DNA of 64,000 nucleotides, taken from Enterobacter dykesii. Lineage in GTDB: Bacteria; Pseudomonadota; Gammaproteobacteria; Enterobacterales; Enterobacteriaceae. The notes beneath the pieces were generated by a model. The model was not told the DNA's origin. It saw nothing but the letters and a program-made list of their open reading frames with translations, and did not search any database. The stretch lies in NCBI RefSeq assembly GCF_008364625.2, contig NZ_CP126604.1, positions 310,001-374,000 on the forward strand, read 5' to 3'. This document shows positions 30,212-39,392 of the stretch, piece by piece (position 1 is the stretch's first letter; each line of letters begins with the position of its first letter). A program made the position numbers and the translations under genes.

Positions 30212-31074
30212 CAGGCTTTCCCCGCGCTGCCGAAGATGCGCATCTGTTCGGCGACCGTATCGGTAATCGCCTCTTCTATCCCCAGCAGCAGCTCGGCAAA
30301 CTCATCGTAGAGCGGCTGGCGGTTCGCCATGCGCTGCTCAACGGCGGCGAGTGCGGCCTGCGACATGCCGGTATAGAAATTGATTTTATGTATGCCGAGC
30401 TCGATGGCGCGGCGGAAGTCGGCATCGCTAATCCCGGAGCCGCCGTGTAAAACCAGCGGCAGTCCCGTCTGCTGGCGAATGGCGTCCAGGCGTGGGAAAT
30501 CGAGCTTTGGCTCGCCCTTGTATTTGCCGTGCGCGTTGCCGATGGCAACCGCCAGCGCGTCAATGCCGGTTGAATCGACAAATTCACGCGCCAGCTGCGG
30601 GTCGGTAAAGAACGCTTCATCCGCATGCCCGTACAGCGCGCCGCCTTCATCGCCACCGACCGCGCCCAGCTCCGCCTCCACCGACACGCCGACCGCGTGG
30701 CACATCTTCACCACCTCCCGCGTCTGGCGAATGTTCTCCTCATAGCTCAGCGTAGAGCCGTCGAACATCACCGAGCTGAACCCTAAGCGCAGGGCGCGCA
30801 CCACCGCCTCGAAATGCAGGCCGTGGTCGAGATTGAGCACCACGGGAATATCGTGACGGGCGGCCTCGAACTTCACCGCTTCGACAAGCGAATCCAGAGA
30901 CACGTACTTAAAGTGTACTTCGGCGATGTTGATGATAAACGGCGAGCGTTCCTGCTTCGCGGCGGCGAACAGCGCGCGCAGGAAGTGGGAGTCGAGCACG
31001 TTAAACGCGCCCAGCGCGTAGCGATGCGCCCTGGCGTGCTCCAGACCGTCGGCAAGAGAGATCAATGGCATCAT
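30211..31074 (-). CDS. Class II ketose-phosphate aldolase (FBA/GatY/KbaY type)
   Basis: A 287-residue zinc-dependent aldolase. The active-site features are Asp83-His84 in NLDHGLHFEA, Glu135 in VEAELGAVGG, His182 in GNAHGKYKG and His210 in LHGGSGISD. Such enzymes split ketose (bis)phosphates into dihydroxyacetone phosphate and an aldehyde. It lies between the isomerase and kinase genes, which supports a short catabolic route ending in triose phosphate. Start ATG 31074 or 31071: two ATGs are adjacent behind GGAG. It differs from the tagatose- and fructose-bisphosphate aldolases of E. coli in details, so the substrate remains open. Confidence 0.85.
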   Translation of the reverse strand: MMPLISLADGLEHARAHRYALGAFNVLDSHFLRALFAAAKQERSPFIINIAEVHFKYVSLDSLVEAVKFEAARHDIPVVLNLDHGLHFEAVVRALRLGFSSVMFDGSTLSYEENIRQTREVVKMCHAVGVSVEAELGAVGGDEGGALYGHADEAFFTDPQLAREFVDSTGIDALAVAIGNAHGKYKGEPKLDFPRLDAIRQQTGLPLVLHGGSGISDADFRRAIELGIHKINFYTGMSQAALAAVEQRMANRQPLYDEFAELLLGIEEAITDTVAEQMRIFGSAGKA

Positions 31075-31081
31075 TTACTCC

Positions 31082-31768
31082 TTATATCCGAAACAGGTTG
31101 TACTCGTTGCACAGCACCAGCAGCGCCGGTTCGTCTTCTTCGATGTTGTTATAGCGGGCAACGGGCTGCAAAAAGTGGTTATCGTGCTCGTCGTCGTTTA
31201 CCGATGACACCTCCCCAACCAGCACGTCGCCGAAGCCGCGTTCGCCCCAGAAGCTGTGGTACAGAGTGGGTGTCAGACAGATGCTTTCCCCTGGCATGAG
31301 GCGCAGCTGGCTGCCGGGCGCGTGGGTCTGACGGCAGCCGTCGACGGTGACCGTCACGTCGGTGTTCTCCGTCTCTTCATGCGCCCCGGCATTCCATAAC
31401 TCAATAATCAGATTCCCGCCGCCCCGGTTGATGATGTCTTCCCGCTTGCGCCAGTGAAAATGCATCGGCGTCACCTGGCCGTCGCGCACGTGCATAATTT
31501 TTTCGGCATAGCACTTTTCATAAGGCACGCCGTTGGGCGAGCCGTTGCGCAGGGTAAACAGCGTCAGGCCCTCAGCGGCAAAGCTGTTGCCGCCGAACGC
31601 CGTCACGTCCCAGCCGAGCTTGAGGTCGAACACTTCCTGCCATGCTGCCTGGTCAAGCTGCTGCCATTTTGTGGGCGGGAAGCTGGCAAACGGCGGGAGA
31701 TGCACGTCGTGCATGGAAAAGAACTGTCGCGTGTGGCCGAGAATTTCATTGATGTCGGAGCGTTTCAT
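31082..31768 (-). CDS. D-lyxose/D-mannose ketol-isomerase (cupin)
   Basis: A 228-residue cupin-type sugar isomerase. The metal ligands His103, His105 and Glu110 occur in TPMHFHWRKREDIINRGGG and His171 in TLYHSFWGE. These match positions recalled for the structurally characterised E. coli O157:H7 sugar isomerase, which interconverts D-lyxose/D-xylulose and D-mannose/D-fructose. The motif NGVPYEKCYAEKIMHVRDG is also family-typical. It lies eight bases upstream of the aldolase ATG. E. coli K-12 has no copy, whereas a similar gene set exists in O157:H7, so this is an accessory catabolic locus of Enterobacteriaceae. Confidence 0.85.
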   Translation of the reverse strand: MKRSDINEILGHTRQFFSMHDVHLPPFASFPPTKWQQLDQAAWQEVFDLKLGWDVTAFGGNSFAAEGLTLFTLRNGSPNGVPYEKCYAEKIMHVRDGQVTPMHFHWRKREDIINRGGGNLIIELWNAGAHEETENTDVTVTVDGCRQTHAPGSQLRLMPGESICLTPTLYHSFWGERGFGDVLVGEVSSVNDDEHDNHFLQPVARYNNIEEDEPALLVLCNEYNLFRI

Positions 31769-31789
31769 GGGGACTCCTTGAAAACAGTT

Positions 31790-31810
31790 CCCTCTCCCTG
31801 CGGGAGAGGG
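31790..31810. repeat. Intergenic palindrome copy 5 (inside the sugar operon)
   Basis: CCCTCTCCCTGCGGGAGAGG G, without the GGGTGAGGG tail, between the binding-protein and isomerase genes. Confidence 0.88.
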
Positions 31811-31817
31811 AAAAGGA

Positions 31818-32759
31818 TCATTTAACCGTCCAGCCCTTATACGTGCCGACGTTCTTTTTATCGATCATCGTCACCGGGATCAGCACGGGCGCTTTCGGCG
31901 CAGGTTTGCCCTGTAGAATGTCATAGCCGATCTCCACCGCTTTTGCCGCCATGACCTGCGGATCCTGCGCCGGGGTCGCGACAAACAGCGAGTTTTCCCG
32001 CTTCAGCGCTTCCTCGCCGTCCGGGCTGCCATCCACGCCGACGATAAAGAACTCGTTGCGCTGAGCCTGCTTCGCGGCCAGATCGGCGCCGATCGCGGTC
32101 GGATCGTTAATCGCAAACACGCCGTCGATCTTCGGATTGGCCGCCAGCAGGGAGGTCATGACTTCCAGACCGCCTTCACGACTGCCCTTGGCGTTCTGGT
32201 TATCCGACAGCACCTTGATATCCGGATGTTTTTTGAATTCCGTCTGACAGCCTTCCACGCGGTTTTGCACCGCAGAGACCGGCGGTCCGTTGATGATCAC
32301 CACGTTGCCTTTGCCTTTCAGGCGATCGGTAATGTACTTACAGGCCATTTCGCCCGCCTGGGTGTTATCGGAGGTGATGGTGGCATCAGCGCCTTCCGCC
32401 GCCACGTCAACCGCAACGACCACGATCCCGGCGTCCTTCGCGCGCTTCACCGCCGGGCCGATCCCTTTGGAATCCGCAGCGTTGAGGATGATCATGTCCA
32501 CCTTCGCGGCGATGAAGTTATCGATCTGCGCCACCTGCTGGCCCAGATCGTAACCGCTGGAGACCAGCGTCACCTTGACGTTATCGCCAGCCAGCTTGCG
32601 CGCTTCCAGCTCGGCACCTTTGGTGATCTGCACGAAGAACGGGTTGGCCAGGTCGCCCACCGTCACGCCGATGGACTTCAGATCTTTTGCCTGCGCAAAC
32701 GGCGTTGCGGCAAGCAGTGCGCCAGCACAGAGCGCGGTCACTAACGGTTTCAAACGCAT
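31818..32759 (-). CDS. Periplasmic sugar-binding protein, RbsB type
   Basis: A 313-residue ABC-transporter substrate-binding protein. The signal peptide is about residues 1-24 (MRLKPLVTALCAGALL..., cleavage at AQA/KD). The mature part is a type I periplasmic binding fold: GVTVGDLANPFFVQITKGAE, then PPVSAVQNRVEGC and VFAINDPTAIGADLAA. It delivers a monosaccharide to the permease and ATPase encoded upstream. The start at ATG 32759 is preceded by GAGG at the right distance; the frame remains open far upstream through the permease gene, but that extension is only a shadow. Confidence 0.9.
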   Translation of the reverse strand: MRLKPLVTALCAGALLAATPFAQAKDLKSIGVTVGDLANPFFVQITKGAELEARKLAGDNVKVTLVSSGYDLGQQVAQIDNFIAAKVDMIILNAADSKGIGPAVKRAKDAGIVVVAVDVAAEGADATITSDNTQAGEMACKYITDRLKGKGNVVIINGPPVSAVQNRVEGCQTEFKKHPDIKVLSDNQNAKGSREGGLEVMTSLLAANPKIDGVFAINDPTAIGADLAAKQAQRNEFFIVGVDGSPDGEEALKRENSLFVATPAQDPQVMAAKAVEIGYDILQGKPAPKAPVLIPVTMIDKKNVGTYKGWTVK

Positions 32760-32791
32760 AGGGTTTTCCTCGAAGCTGTAGGGTTTTGTTG

Positions 32792-33787
32792 TTATGCACT
32801 TTGATGGTGTCGGGTACGGTATTTGTCGATCAGCACCGCTATGATGATCACCGCCCCTTTGATCACCAGCTGCCAGAAGTAGGAGACGCCCATCAGCGTC
32901 ATGCCGTTGTTGAGGGTGGCGATGATCAGCGCGCCAACCAGCGTGCCGGTGATCGTGCCGATCCCGCCGACGAAGCTGGTGCCGCCGAGGATCACCGCCG
33001 CAATCGCATCCAGCTCGTAACCCGTGCCGAGGTTGCCGTTGGCGCTGTAGAGGCGCGAGGCGCTCATCACTCCGCCAAGCCCGGAGAGCAGGCCGCTCAT
33101 GCCGTAGACAAACAGCAGCACCAGCCAGACCTTGATGCCGGTCAGTCGCGCCGCCTGCATGTTGCCGCCCACCGCATAGATATGTACGCCGAGCGTGGTG
33201 CGACGCAGGATGAACCAGCACACCGCAATCACCGCAAGGGCAATGACTACCAGCCACGGAATCGGACCGAGGTAGTTATTGCCGATCCACTCGAAGTTAA
33301 TATTGGAGTTAATGACCGTCGTGCCGTCCGCCAGCAGATAGGCCGCGCCGCGCAGCGCCGTATAGGTGCCGAGCGTCACGATGAAGGGCGGCAGTCCGGC
33401 AAAGGCCACCAGCGCGCCGTTGAACAGCCCCAGCACCATGCCGAGCATTAGCGCAGCCGGAATGGAGAGCATGGCAAATTCAGGGATAAGCGAGACCACC
33501 ATCGCCGCTACCGCCGTGGTGCCCAGAATCGAGCCCACGGAGAGGTCAATCCCGCCGGTTAAAATGATGAAGGTCATTCCCGCCGCCAGCACGATGTTGA
33601 TCGACGCCTGACGGGTAATGTTGAGCAGGTTGCTCTCGGTGAAGAAGTTCGGGGCGATAAAGCCAAATACCGCCACTATCAGGATAAGAATCGGCAGGAT
33701 GCCGACCGTTTGCATCAGATCGCTCATCAGCATTTTTTTGGCGGAGGCGGATTTCGCCACCTGCTGCGGATGGGTTGGAGTTGTCAT
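32792..33787 (-). CDS. Sugar ABC transporter permease, RbsC type
   Basis: A 331-residue inner-membrane permease with about eight to ten helices and the BPD_transp_2 hallmarks: [20 protein letters not shown] near residue 75 and [20 protein letters not shown] near 265. It forms the translocation channel with the RbsA-like ATPase; both genes overlap by four bases (33784-33787). The arrangement ATPase-permease-binding protein equals that of rbsACB and xyl or alsBAC-type systems. The sugar is unknown; lyxose, mannose or a relative is inferred from the isomerase. Confidence 0.9.
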   Translation of the reverse strand: MTTPTHPQQVAKSASAKKMLMSDLMQTVGILPILILIVAVFGFIAPNFFTESNLLNITRQASINIVLAAGMTFIILTGGIDLSVGSILGTTAVAAMVVSLIPEFAMLSIPAALMLGMVLGLFNGALVAFAGLPPFIVTLGTYTALRGAAYLLADGTTVINSNINFEWIGNNYLGPIPWLVVIALAVIAVCWFILRRTTLGVHIYAVGGNMQAARLTGIKVWLVLLFVYGMSGLLSGLGGVMSASRLYSANGNLGTGYELDAIAAVILGGTSFVGGIGTITGTLVGALIIATLNNGMTLMGVSYFWQLVIKGAVIIIAVLIDKYRTRHHQSA

Positions 33788-35304
33788 GATTGCACCGCCT
33801 GATGATGAGTGTCGTTCACGCCGGTTGCCAGCGTCATAATGTTTTCCTGAGAGATGTCCCGCCCGTGGAGTTCACCCGCAATGCTGCCTTCCCGCATCAC
33901 GTACACCCGGTCGCTCATGCCCACCACTTCCGGCAGCTCGCTGGAGATCATTAAAATCGCCACCCCTTTGCGCGCCATCTGGTTCATGATGCGGTAGATC
34001 TCGCTTTTCGCGCCGACGTCCACGCCGCGCGTGGGTTCGTCCAGAATCAGAATGCGTGGGCCAATCGCCACCCAGCGGGAGATGAGCAGCTTCTGCTGAT
34101 TGCCGCCGGACAGCCCGCCCGCGCGCACCTGCGAATGGGGCACGCGGATGTTGAGCAGGGCGATGGCGTCATCGGAAATCGACTGGGCTTTTTTGCGGTT
34201 TAACATACCGAAGGTCGCGTCGCGCTCCAGCGTCGCCATGGTGATGTTCTCCTGCGCCGCCAGCTCCAGAAATAGCCCCTGCTCCTTGCGGTTCTCGGTG
34301 AGAAAACCGATGCCGTTTTCGATGGCCGCACGCGGAGAGTGGATCACCACCGGCTCACCGTCGACCTCAATCATGCCGCCGGTGGCCTTACGCACGCCGA
34401 AGATAAGCTGCGCCAGCTCGGAGCGTCCGGCCCCGACCAGGCCCGCCAGCCCGACGATTTCGCCGGAACGCACCTGCAGGCTGCACGGCTGTACTTTTTT
34501 ACCGTCGGTGAGGTGGTGGACGTTGAGGCGCGGGCTGCCGAGAGGAATATCACGCTCCTTGTTGAACAGGTCGCTTAGCGGGCGGCCCACCATCATGCGC
34601 ACCAGCTCGGAGGCATTTAGCTTGTCGCGCGTCAGGCTGCCGACGTACTGACCGTCGCGCAGAACGCTGACGCGGTCAGAGAGTTCATACACTTCCGCCA
34701 TCCGGTGGCTGATATAGATGATTGCCATCCCTTCATCACGCAGGCGCAAAATCAGTTCAAACAGGCGATGCGTTTCCCGCGAGGAGAGGGCGGCGGTGGG
34801 TTCATCCATCACCAGAATGCGGCTGTTACGGTGCAGCGCGCGGGCGATCTCCACCTGCTGCTGCTCGGCGATGGTCAGCTTCATCACCAGGTCGGTGGCA
34901 TTGAACTGTGCCCCGAGGCGGTCAATCACCGCCTGCGCCTGGGCGGCCATCTCTTTGCGCTGCACCATCCCACCGCGCGACAGCTCGCTGCCAAGAAAGA
35001 TATTTTCGGCAACGGTCAGGTTGGGCGCGAGCTGCATCTCCTGATAAATCAGAGTGATGCCTGCGGCCAACGCATCTTTCGGCCCTTTAATGTGAAACGG
35101 CTGGCCGTCGATCAGGATCTCGCCGCTGGTGGCGGTATAGGCTCCCGCGAGGATTTTCATCAGCGTGCTTTTTCCCGCGCCGTTTTCACCCATCAGCGCG
35201 TGGATCTCTCCCGGAAAGACCGTCAAATCTACACCCTTGAGCGCGTGGAAACTGCCAAACGTTTTGGCAATGCTGCGCATCTCTAATACCGGGGTTCTGC
35301 TCAT
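33784..35304 (-). CDS. Sugar ABC transporter ATPase, RbsA type (two ABC domains)
   Basis: A 506-residue protein with tandem ABC domains as in RbsA, XylG and MglA. First domain: Walker [16 protein letters not shown] near residue 37, signature [15 protein letters not shown], Walker [15 protein letters not shown]. Second domain: the degenerate Walker [11 protein letters not shown], normal for this family, signature [14 protein letters not shown] and Walker [16 protein letters not shown]. It energises import of the sugar. First gene of the minus-strand operon, diverging from the hybrid kinase gene; the 169-bp region between them should carry the operon promoter and the regulator binding site. Confidence 0.92.
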   Translation of the reverse strand: MSRTPVLEMRSIAKTFGSFHALKGVDLTVFPGEIHALMGENGAGKSTLMKILAGAYTATSGEILIDGQPFHIKGPKDALAAGITLIYQEMQLAPNLTVAENIFLGSELSRGGMVQRKEMAAQAQAVIDRLGAQFNATDLVMKLTIAEQQQVEIARALHRNSRILVMDEPTAALSSRETHRLFELILRLRDEGMAIIYISHRMAEVYELSDRVSVLRDGQYVGSLTRDKLNASELVRMMVGRPLSDLFNKERDIPLGSPRLNVHHLTDGKKVQPCSLQVRSGEIVGLAGLVGAGRSELAQLIFGVRKATGGMIEVDGEPVVIHSPRAAIENGIGFLTENRKEQGLFLELAAQENITMATLERDATFGMLNRKKAQSISDDAIALLNIRVPHSQVRAGGLSGGNQQKLLISRWVAIGPRILILDEPTRGVDVGAKSEIYRIMNQMARKGVAILMISSELPEVVGMSDRVYVMREGSIAGELHGRDISQENIMTLATGVNDTHHQAVQS

Positions 35305-35425
35305 GGCGGATCTCCTGCGAATGCCGATATCTGCACTTCATCACAGGTGCGTAAATGCAAAATGTCAGAAGCTGTTCATATTTGTCATAGTTATGAAAAG
35401 CTAATCGCCATCACATTTTCCTTTT

Positions 35426-35446
35426 CCCTCTCCCGGTGGGTGAGGG
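35426..35446. repeat. Intergenic palindrome copy 6 (imperfect)
   Basis: CCCTCTCCCGGTGGGTGAGG G, a diverged copy about 30 bp before the hybrid kinase start. Confidence 0.7.
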
Positions 35447-35473
35447 CGCCAAACCGCACAGGAGCCCAAACCC

Positions 35474-37756
35474 ATGCCATCACGCCGTCCGCCCTTTTTC
35501 GCCAGCGCCCGAGGCCGCCTGCTGATTTTTAATCTGCTGGTGGTCGCCGTGACGCTGATGGTGAGCGGCGTGGCGGTGCTCGGCTTTCGTCACGCCAGTC
35601 AAATCCAGGAGCAGGTTCAGCAGCAAACGCTGGATGACATGACCGGCAGCATGAACCTGGCCCGTGATACCGCCAACGTGGCGACGGCGGCGGTGCGGCT
35701 TTCGCAGGTCGTCGGGGCGCTGGAGTACAAAGGCGAAGCCGAGCGCCTGAAGCAGACGCAAATGGCGCTGCGCCGCTCGCTGGAACAGCTTGCGGATGCG
35801 CCGCTGGCGCAGCAGGAGCCGGCGCTGGTGGCGCGCATTATTCAACGAAGCAATGAGCTACAGCAGAGCGTGACGGAGATGCTTGAGCGCGGCCAGCGGC
35901 GCCATCTGGAGCGTAACGCGCTGCTGAGTTCGCTGTATCAAAGCCAGAGCTATCTGCGTCATCTTCAGGACATCAACCGCCGTTACGACAGCAACGTGCC
36001 GGATGCGCAGCAACTGATGGAGATGGACCGGCTGATCGCTGCCGCCATCGACACGCCTTCGCCGCGCGCGACCGTTCAGCAACTGGACGCCGTGGCCGCT
36101 GCGCTGCCCCGGAGTGCCGTGCAGCCGGTTGTGAAGGAAGTTCTGCCTGATTTTAATGCCGAGTTAGGCAAGCTCGCCCCGCTGTCGAAGCAGCTGGAAG
36201 AGAGCGATCTGGCGATAAGCTGGTATATGTTCCACATCAAGGCGCTGGTGGCGATCCTCAACAGCGACATTAATCAGTACGTCTGGCAGGTGGCGCAGGC
36301 CTCCCGGCTTCGTACGGCCCAGAGCCATCACGAGCTGCAGTCCATCAGCGTGTTTATCAGCTTCTTCGCCGTGCTGGCGCTGATCATTACCGGGTGCGCC
36401 TGCTGGTATATCTACCGCAATCTGGCCTCTAACCTGACGGCGATTTCCCGGGCGATGTCGCGCCTTGCTCACGGCGAACAGGATGTCTCCGTTCCCGCCC
36501 TCCAGCGGCGAGATGAGCTGGGCGAGCTGGCGCGCGCGTTTAACGTTTTTGCCCGTAATACCGCCTCGCTTGAGCACACCACGCGCCTGCTGAAAGAGAA
36601 AACCACGCAGATGGAGATCGACCGCGTTGAGCGTCAGGGGCTGGAAGAGGCGCTGCTGCACAGCCAGAAGATGAAGGCGGTCGGACAGCTGACCGGCGGG
36701 CTGGCGCATGATTTTAACAACCTGCTGGCGGTGATCATCGGCAGCCTTGAGCTCACCGACCCCGAATCAAAAGACGCGCCGCGCATTACCCGGGCGCTGA
36801 AGGCGGCCGAGCGCGGCGCCTTACTGACGCAGCGCCTGCTGGCGTTTTCCCGCAAGCAATCCCTGACGCCGCATGCGGTAGAGATGCTGCCGCTGCTGGA
36901 GAACCTCCGGGAACTGCTGCGACACTCCCTGCCTGCCACCCTGACCCTGGAGATTGAAGCGCAAACCCCGGCGTGGCCCGCTTGGATTGACGTTAGCCAG
37001 CTGGAAAACGCCATCATCAATCTGGTAATGAACGCGCGCGATGCGATGGAAGGGCAAAGCGGGGTGATTAAAATCCGGACCTGGAATCAGCGCGTCACCC
37101 GCAGCGACGGGCGCAGGCAGGATATGGTGGCGCTGGAGGTGATTGACCGCGGCAGCGGGATGTCGCAAGAGGTAAAATCCCGGGTCTTTGAACCGTTCTT
37201 CACCACCAAGCAGACCGGAAGCGGGAGCGGGTTAGGCCTGTCGATGGTCTACGGCTTTGTGCGCCAGTCCGGTGGCCGCGTGGAAATTGAAAGCGCGCCG
37301 GGGCAGGGAACGACCGTCCGGCTTCACCTCCCGCGCTCGGTGCTGCCTGCCGCGGTCGATGATGAAGCGTTGTCAGCCACCGCCTCCGTCGATAGCGAGC
37401 GGCTGGTCCTGGTGCTGGAAGATGAGGCGGATGTTCGGCAAACCCTGTGCGAGCAGCTGCATCAGCTCGGCTACCTGACGCTGGAAGCGGACAACGGCGA
37501 GCAGGCGCTGAACATGCTGGAGGCTTCACCGGATATTGGCATGTTTATCAGCGACCTGATGTTGCCCGGCAGCCTCAGCGGCGCCGAGGTGATTAACCAT
37601 GTGCGCAGCCATTACCCGCTGCTTCCTGTACTGCTGATCAGCGGCCAGGATCTACGGCCCGCGCATAACCCGCAGCTGCCGGACGTTCAGCTACTGCGTA
37701 AGCCGTTTACGCGGGTGCAGCTGGCGCAGGCGCTGCGCAAGGTCATGGTAATTTGA
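35474..37756 (+). CDS. Hybrid sensor histidine kinase of the sugar locus
   Basis: A 760-residue inner-membrane sensor. TM1 about 17-37, a long helical periplasmic domain about 38-290, TM2 about 293-313, HAMP about 314-366, a coiled-coil linker, HisKA with His412 in GGLAHDFNNLL, HATPase with N box NAIINLVMNARDAM, G1 DRGSGM and G2 GSGSGLGLSMVYG, and a receiver domain from about 644 with Asp694 (FISDLMLPG) and Lys743 (LRKPF). There is no Hpt domain after the receiver, unlike TorS or ArcB. The helical sensor region recalls TorS-type sensors. It probably senses the sugar, perhaps through the periplasmic binding protein, and acts with the response regulator at 28479. Start ATG 35474 follows GGAG. 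Confidence 0.88.
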   Translation: MPSRRPPFFASARGRLLIFNLLVVAVTLMVSGVAVLGFRHASQIQEQVQQQTLDDMTGSMNLARDTANVATAAVRLSQVVGALEYKGEAERLKQTQMALRRSLEQLADAPLAQQEPALVARIIQRSNELQQSVTEMLERGQRRHLERNALLSSLYQSQSYLRHLQDINRRYDSNVPDAQQLMEMDRLIAAAIDTPSPRATVQQLDAVAAALPRSAVQPVVKEVLPDFNAELGKLAPLSKQLEESDLAISWYMFHIKALVAILNSDINQYVWQVAQASRLRTAQSHHELQSISVFISFFAVLALIITGCACWYIYRNLASNLTAISRAMSRLAHGEQDVSVPALQRRDELGELARAFNVFARNTASLEHTTRLLKEKTTQMEIDRVERQGLEEALLHSQKMKAVGQLTGGLAHDFNNLLAVIIGSLELTDPESKDAPRITRALKAAERGALLTQRLLAFSRKQSLTPHAVEMLPLLENLRELLRHSLPATLTLEIEAQTPAWPAWIDVSQLENAIINLVMNARDAMEGQSGVIKIRTWNQRVTRSDGRRQDMVALEVIDRGSGMSQEVKSRVFEPFFTTKQTGSGSGLGLSMVYGFVRQSGGRVEIESAPGQGTTVRLHLPRSVLPAAVDDEALSATASVDSERLVLVLEDEADVRQTLCEQLHQLGYLTLEADNGEQALNMLEASPDIGMFISDLMLPGSLSGAEVINHVRSHYPLLPVLLISGQDLRPAHNPQLPDVQLLRKPFTRVQLAQALRKVMVI

Positions 37757-37795
37757 GATTCCTCCGCTACCCCGGCTTCCCGCCGTTCATTATCG

Positions 37796-37826
37796 TAAGG
37801 CCAGTTCACCTGCGAGTCTGGCCTTA
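37796..37826 (+). promoter_or_regulatory. Hairpin overlapping the yjdP start codon
   Basis: TAAGGCCAG (37796-37804) pairs perfectly with CTGGCCTTA (37818-37826); the last A is the first base of the yjdP ATG. It could mask the ribosome site. Confidence 0.6.
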
Positions 37827-38149
37827 TGAAACGTTACTCAACTGCTCTGTTATTCGGTCTGCTGTCACTCACCAGCCAACTGGCTCATGCCGATATTGTT
37901 GATGATGCTATTGGCAACATTCAGCAGGCGATCAACGATGCCTATAACCCCGGCAGCAGCCGCAGCAATGACGACGACGATCGTTATGACCGCAGCCGTC
38001 AAATCGACAGTCGACAGTACGACGATCGTCGCCGGCAGCTCGAAGACCGACGCCGCCGTCTGGACGAGCGCCAGCGACAGCTGGATGATGACAGACGTCG
38101 TCTGGAAGAGGATGAGCGGCGGTTAGAAGACGATTACGATCGAGGCTAA
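37826..38149 (+). CDS. yjdP: YjdP, secreted highly charged repeat protein
   Basis: A 107-residue protein with a signal peptide (MKRYSTALLFGLLSLTSQLAHA, cleaved before DIVDD). After a short segment (AIGNIQQAINDAYNPG) the rest is almost entirely Asp, Glu, Arg and Gln in a seven-residue rhythm: RRRQLED, RRRRLDE, RQRQLDD, DRRRLEE, DERRLED. This predicts one long, salt-bridged helix or coiled coil in the periplasm. It matches E. coli YjdP, which also lies beside phnP; no function is known. There is no clear Shine-Dalgarno sequence, and the start codon touches a hairpin. Confidence 0.88.
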   Translation: MKRYSTALLFGLLSLTSQLAHADIVDDAIGNIQQAINDAYNPGSSRSNDDDDRYDRSRQIDSRQYDDRRRQLEDRRRRLDERQRQLDDDRRRLEEDERRLEDDYDRG

Positions 38150-38162
38150 GTGCGGCCTGGTG

Positions 38163-38182
38163 CCCTCTCCCACGGGAGAGGG
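38163..38182. repeat. Intergenic palindrome copy 7
   Basis: CCCTCTCCCACGGGAGAGGG, a near-perfect palindrome between the convergent yjdP and phnP. Confidence 0.9.
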
Positions 38183-38189
38183 AGAAAAC

Positions 38190-38948
38190 CTAATCCAGCA
38201 CCAGCACCATCCCGTCATAGCCCGCTTCTATGCCCTGCGGCAGCGGGTTATCCATCATCCACACGTCAAACTGATGGCTGATATGCGTCAGGATCACCTG
38301 CGGGCAGCCAATCGCCTGGTTTAACGCAATCACGGTATTTAAGTCGCAATGGTTTCGCGGCGTTTCCTCGCGTGGCTCATGGCTGCAGTCGATAATCATC
38401 GCCTGCGGCTGGTTGTTGAGCAGGAACTTTACCGTTTTTTCCGGCAATCCGGCGGTGTCGGAAAGCCAGGCCACGCTGCTGTGGGCCGACTCCAGCAAAT
38501 ACCCGAAGGTCAGTTTCGAATGGTTGAGCGGCAGTGGCGTGACCCGCAGACCCTGAAGCTCAAACATCACAAACCGTTCGACCGTGTGGCTGAAATCCAG
38601 AATGCCGGGGTGTTTAAACAGGTCGTCGCACCCGGCGTCGTCCGGCGGACCGTAAACCGGAATCGTCGCCCCCACGCCCCAGCGCAGGGGGAACAGCCCC
38701 TGAACGTGATCCATATGGTAATGGGTGAGCAAAAACTGCTGGAAGCTGCCCGCCGGCCAGTCGTCCATCAGGTGCGAAATACCCGCGTCCAGCAGGGTCA
38801 CCGCATCGTTGAATTTGACTACCGCGCTGCACGGGCGACGGCGATAGTTATCCTGCAGGCGCGCCCGGCGACACGCCGCGCAGTCGCAGCCAAAGACCGG
38901 CACCAGCTGGGCGCCACCCGTTCCCGTCAACGTGATGGTCAGACTCAT
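38190..38948 (-). CDS. phnP: PhnP, cyclic ribose phosphodiesterase
   Basis: A 252-residue metallo-beta-lactamase-fold enzyme of phosphonate catabolism. It opens 5-phosphoribosyl 1,2-cyclic phosphate, the product of the C-P lyase reaction, to ribose 1,5-bisphosphate. Metal ligands are in [19 protein letters not shown] (HxHxDH) and in [10 protein letters not shown] and LTHISHQFD near the C-terminus. An N-terminal zinc site is formed by [10 protein letters not shown]. It matches E. coli PhnP and is the last gene of the phn operon, nine bases after phnO. Confidence 0.95.
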   Translation of the reverse strand: MSLTITLTGTGGAQLVPVFGCDCAACRRARLQDNYRRRPCSAVVKFNDAVTLLDAGISHLMDDWPAGSFQQFLLTHYHMDHVQGLFPLRWGVGATIPVYGPPDDAGCDDLFKHPGILDFSHTVERFVMFELQGLRVTPLPLNHSKLTFGYLLESAHSSVAWLSDTAGLPEKTVKFLLNNQPQAMIIDCSHEPREETPRNHCDLNTVIALNQAIGCPQVILTHISHQFDVWMMDNPLPQGIEAGYDGMVLVLD

Positions 38949-38957
38949 AGCGCACCT

Positions 38958-39392
38958 CTACAGCGGTTTGGTGAATCGGAAATGGCTCTGCGTGTATCCT
39001 TCACGAACGTAAAAACGATGGGCGTCGGTGCGCTTCACGCTGGTGGAAAGTTCGGTCAGCTCCGCGCCGGCCTGTCGTGCCACCCCTTCCGCCCAGGCCA
39101 GCAGCTGACTGCCCACCTTTAACCCGCGCGCCTGCGGCATCACCACCAGCTCCTGGATCTCGCCGATCCAGCGCGCGTGATGGAGGTGAAACTGCAGGTG
39201 CAGGCCGATCATGCCGATGACCTGCCCGCCCAGTTCGGCAAGCTGATAGCGCATGTTGCGATCCTGCAGATTGGCAAGATAGCCCGCGTGAAACGCCTGA
39301 TGGTCGAACTCTGCCTGCTTCAGTTCGCAGATCAGGGCATAGACAATCTGCGCATCGTCGGCGGTGGCGGGGCGAAGCTGGCAGTCAGGCAT
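38958..39392 (-). CDS. phnO: PhnO, aminoalkylphosphonate N-acetyltransferase
   Basis: A 144-residue GNAT acetyltransferase that acetylates aminoalkylphosphonates with acetyl-CoA before C-P bond cleavage. The acetyl-CoA motif is [21 protein letters not shown]. Start ATG 39392 ([13 protein letters not shown]) gives the E. coli length and overlaps the end of phnN by eight bases. The frame is open far upstream through phnN but that part is a shadow. Confidence 0.94.
   Translation of the reverse strand: MPDCQLRPATADDAQIVYALICELKQAEFDHQAFHAGYLANLQDRNMRYQLAELGGQVIGMIGLHLQFHLHHARWIGEIQELVVMPQARGLKVGSQLLAWAEGVARQAGAELTELSTSVKRTDAHRFYVREGYTQSHFRFTKPL

Noticed and set aside
32760..33257. N-terminal extension of the sugar-binding protein frame
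   Set aside because: The extension is the shadow of the permease gene on another frame; the true start has a ribosome site and a signal peptide.
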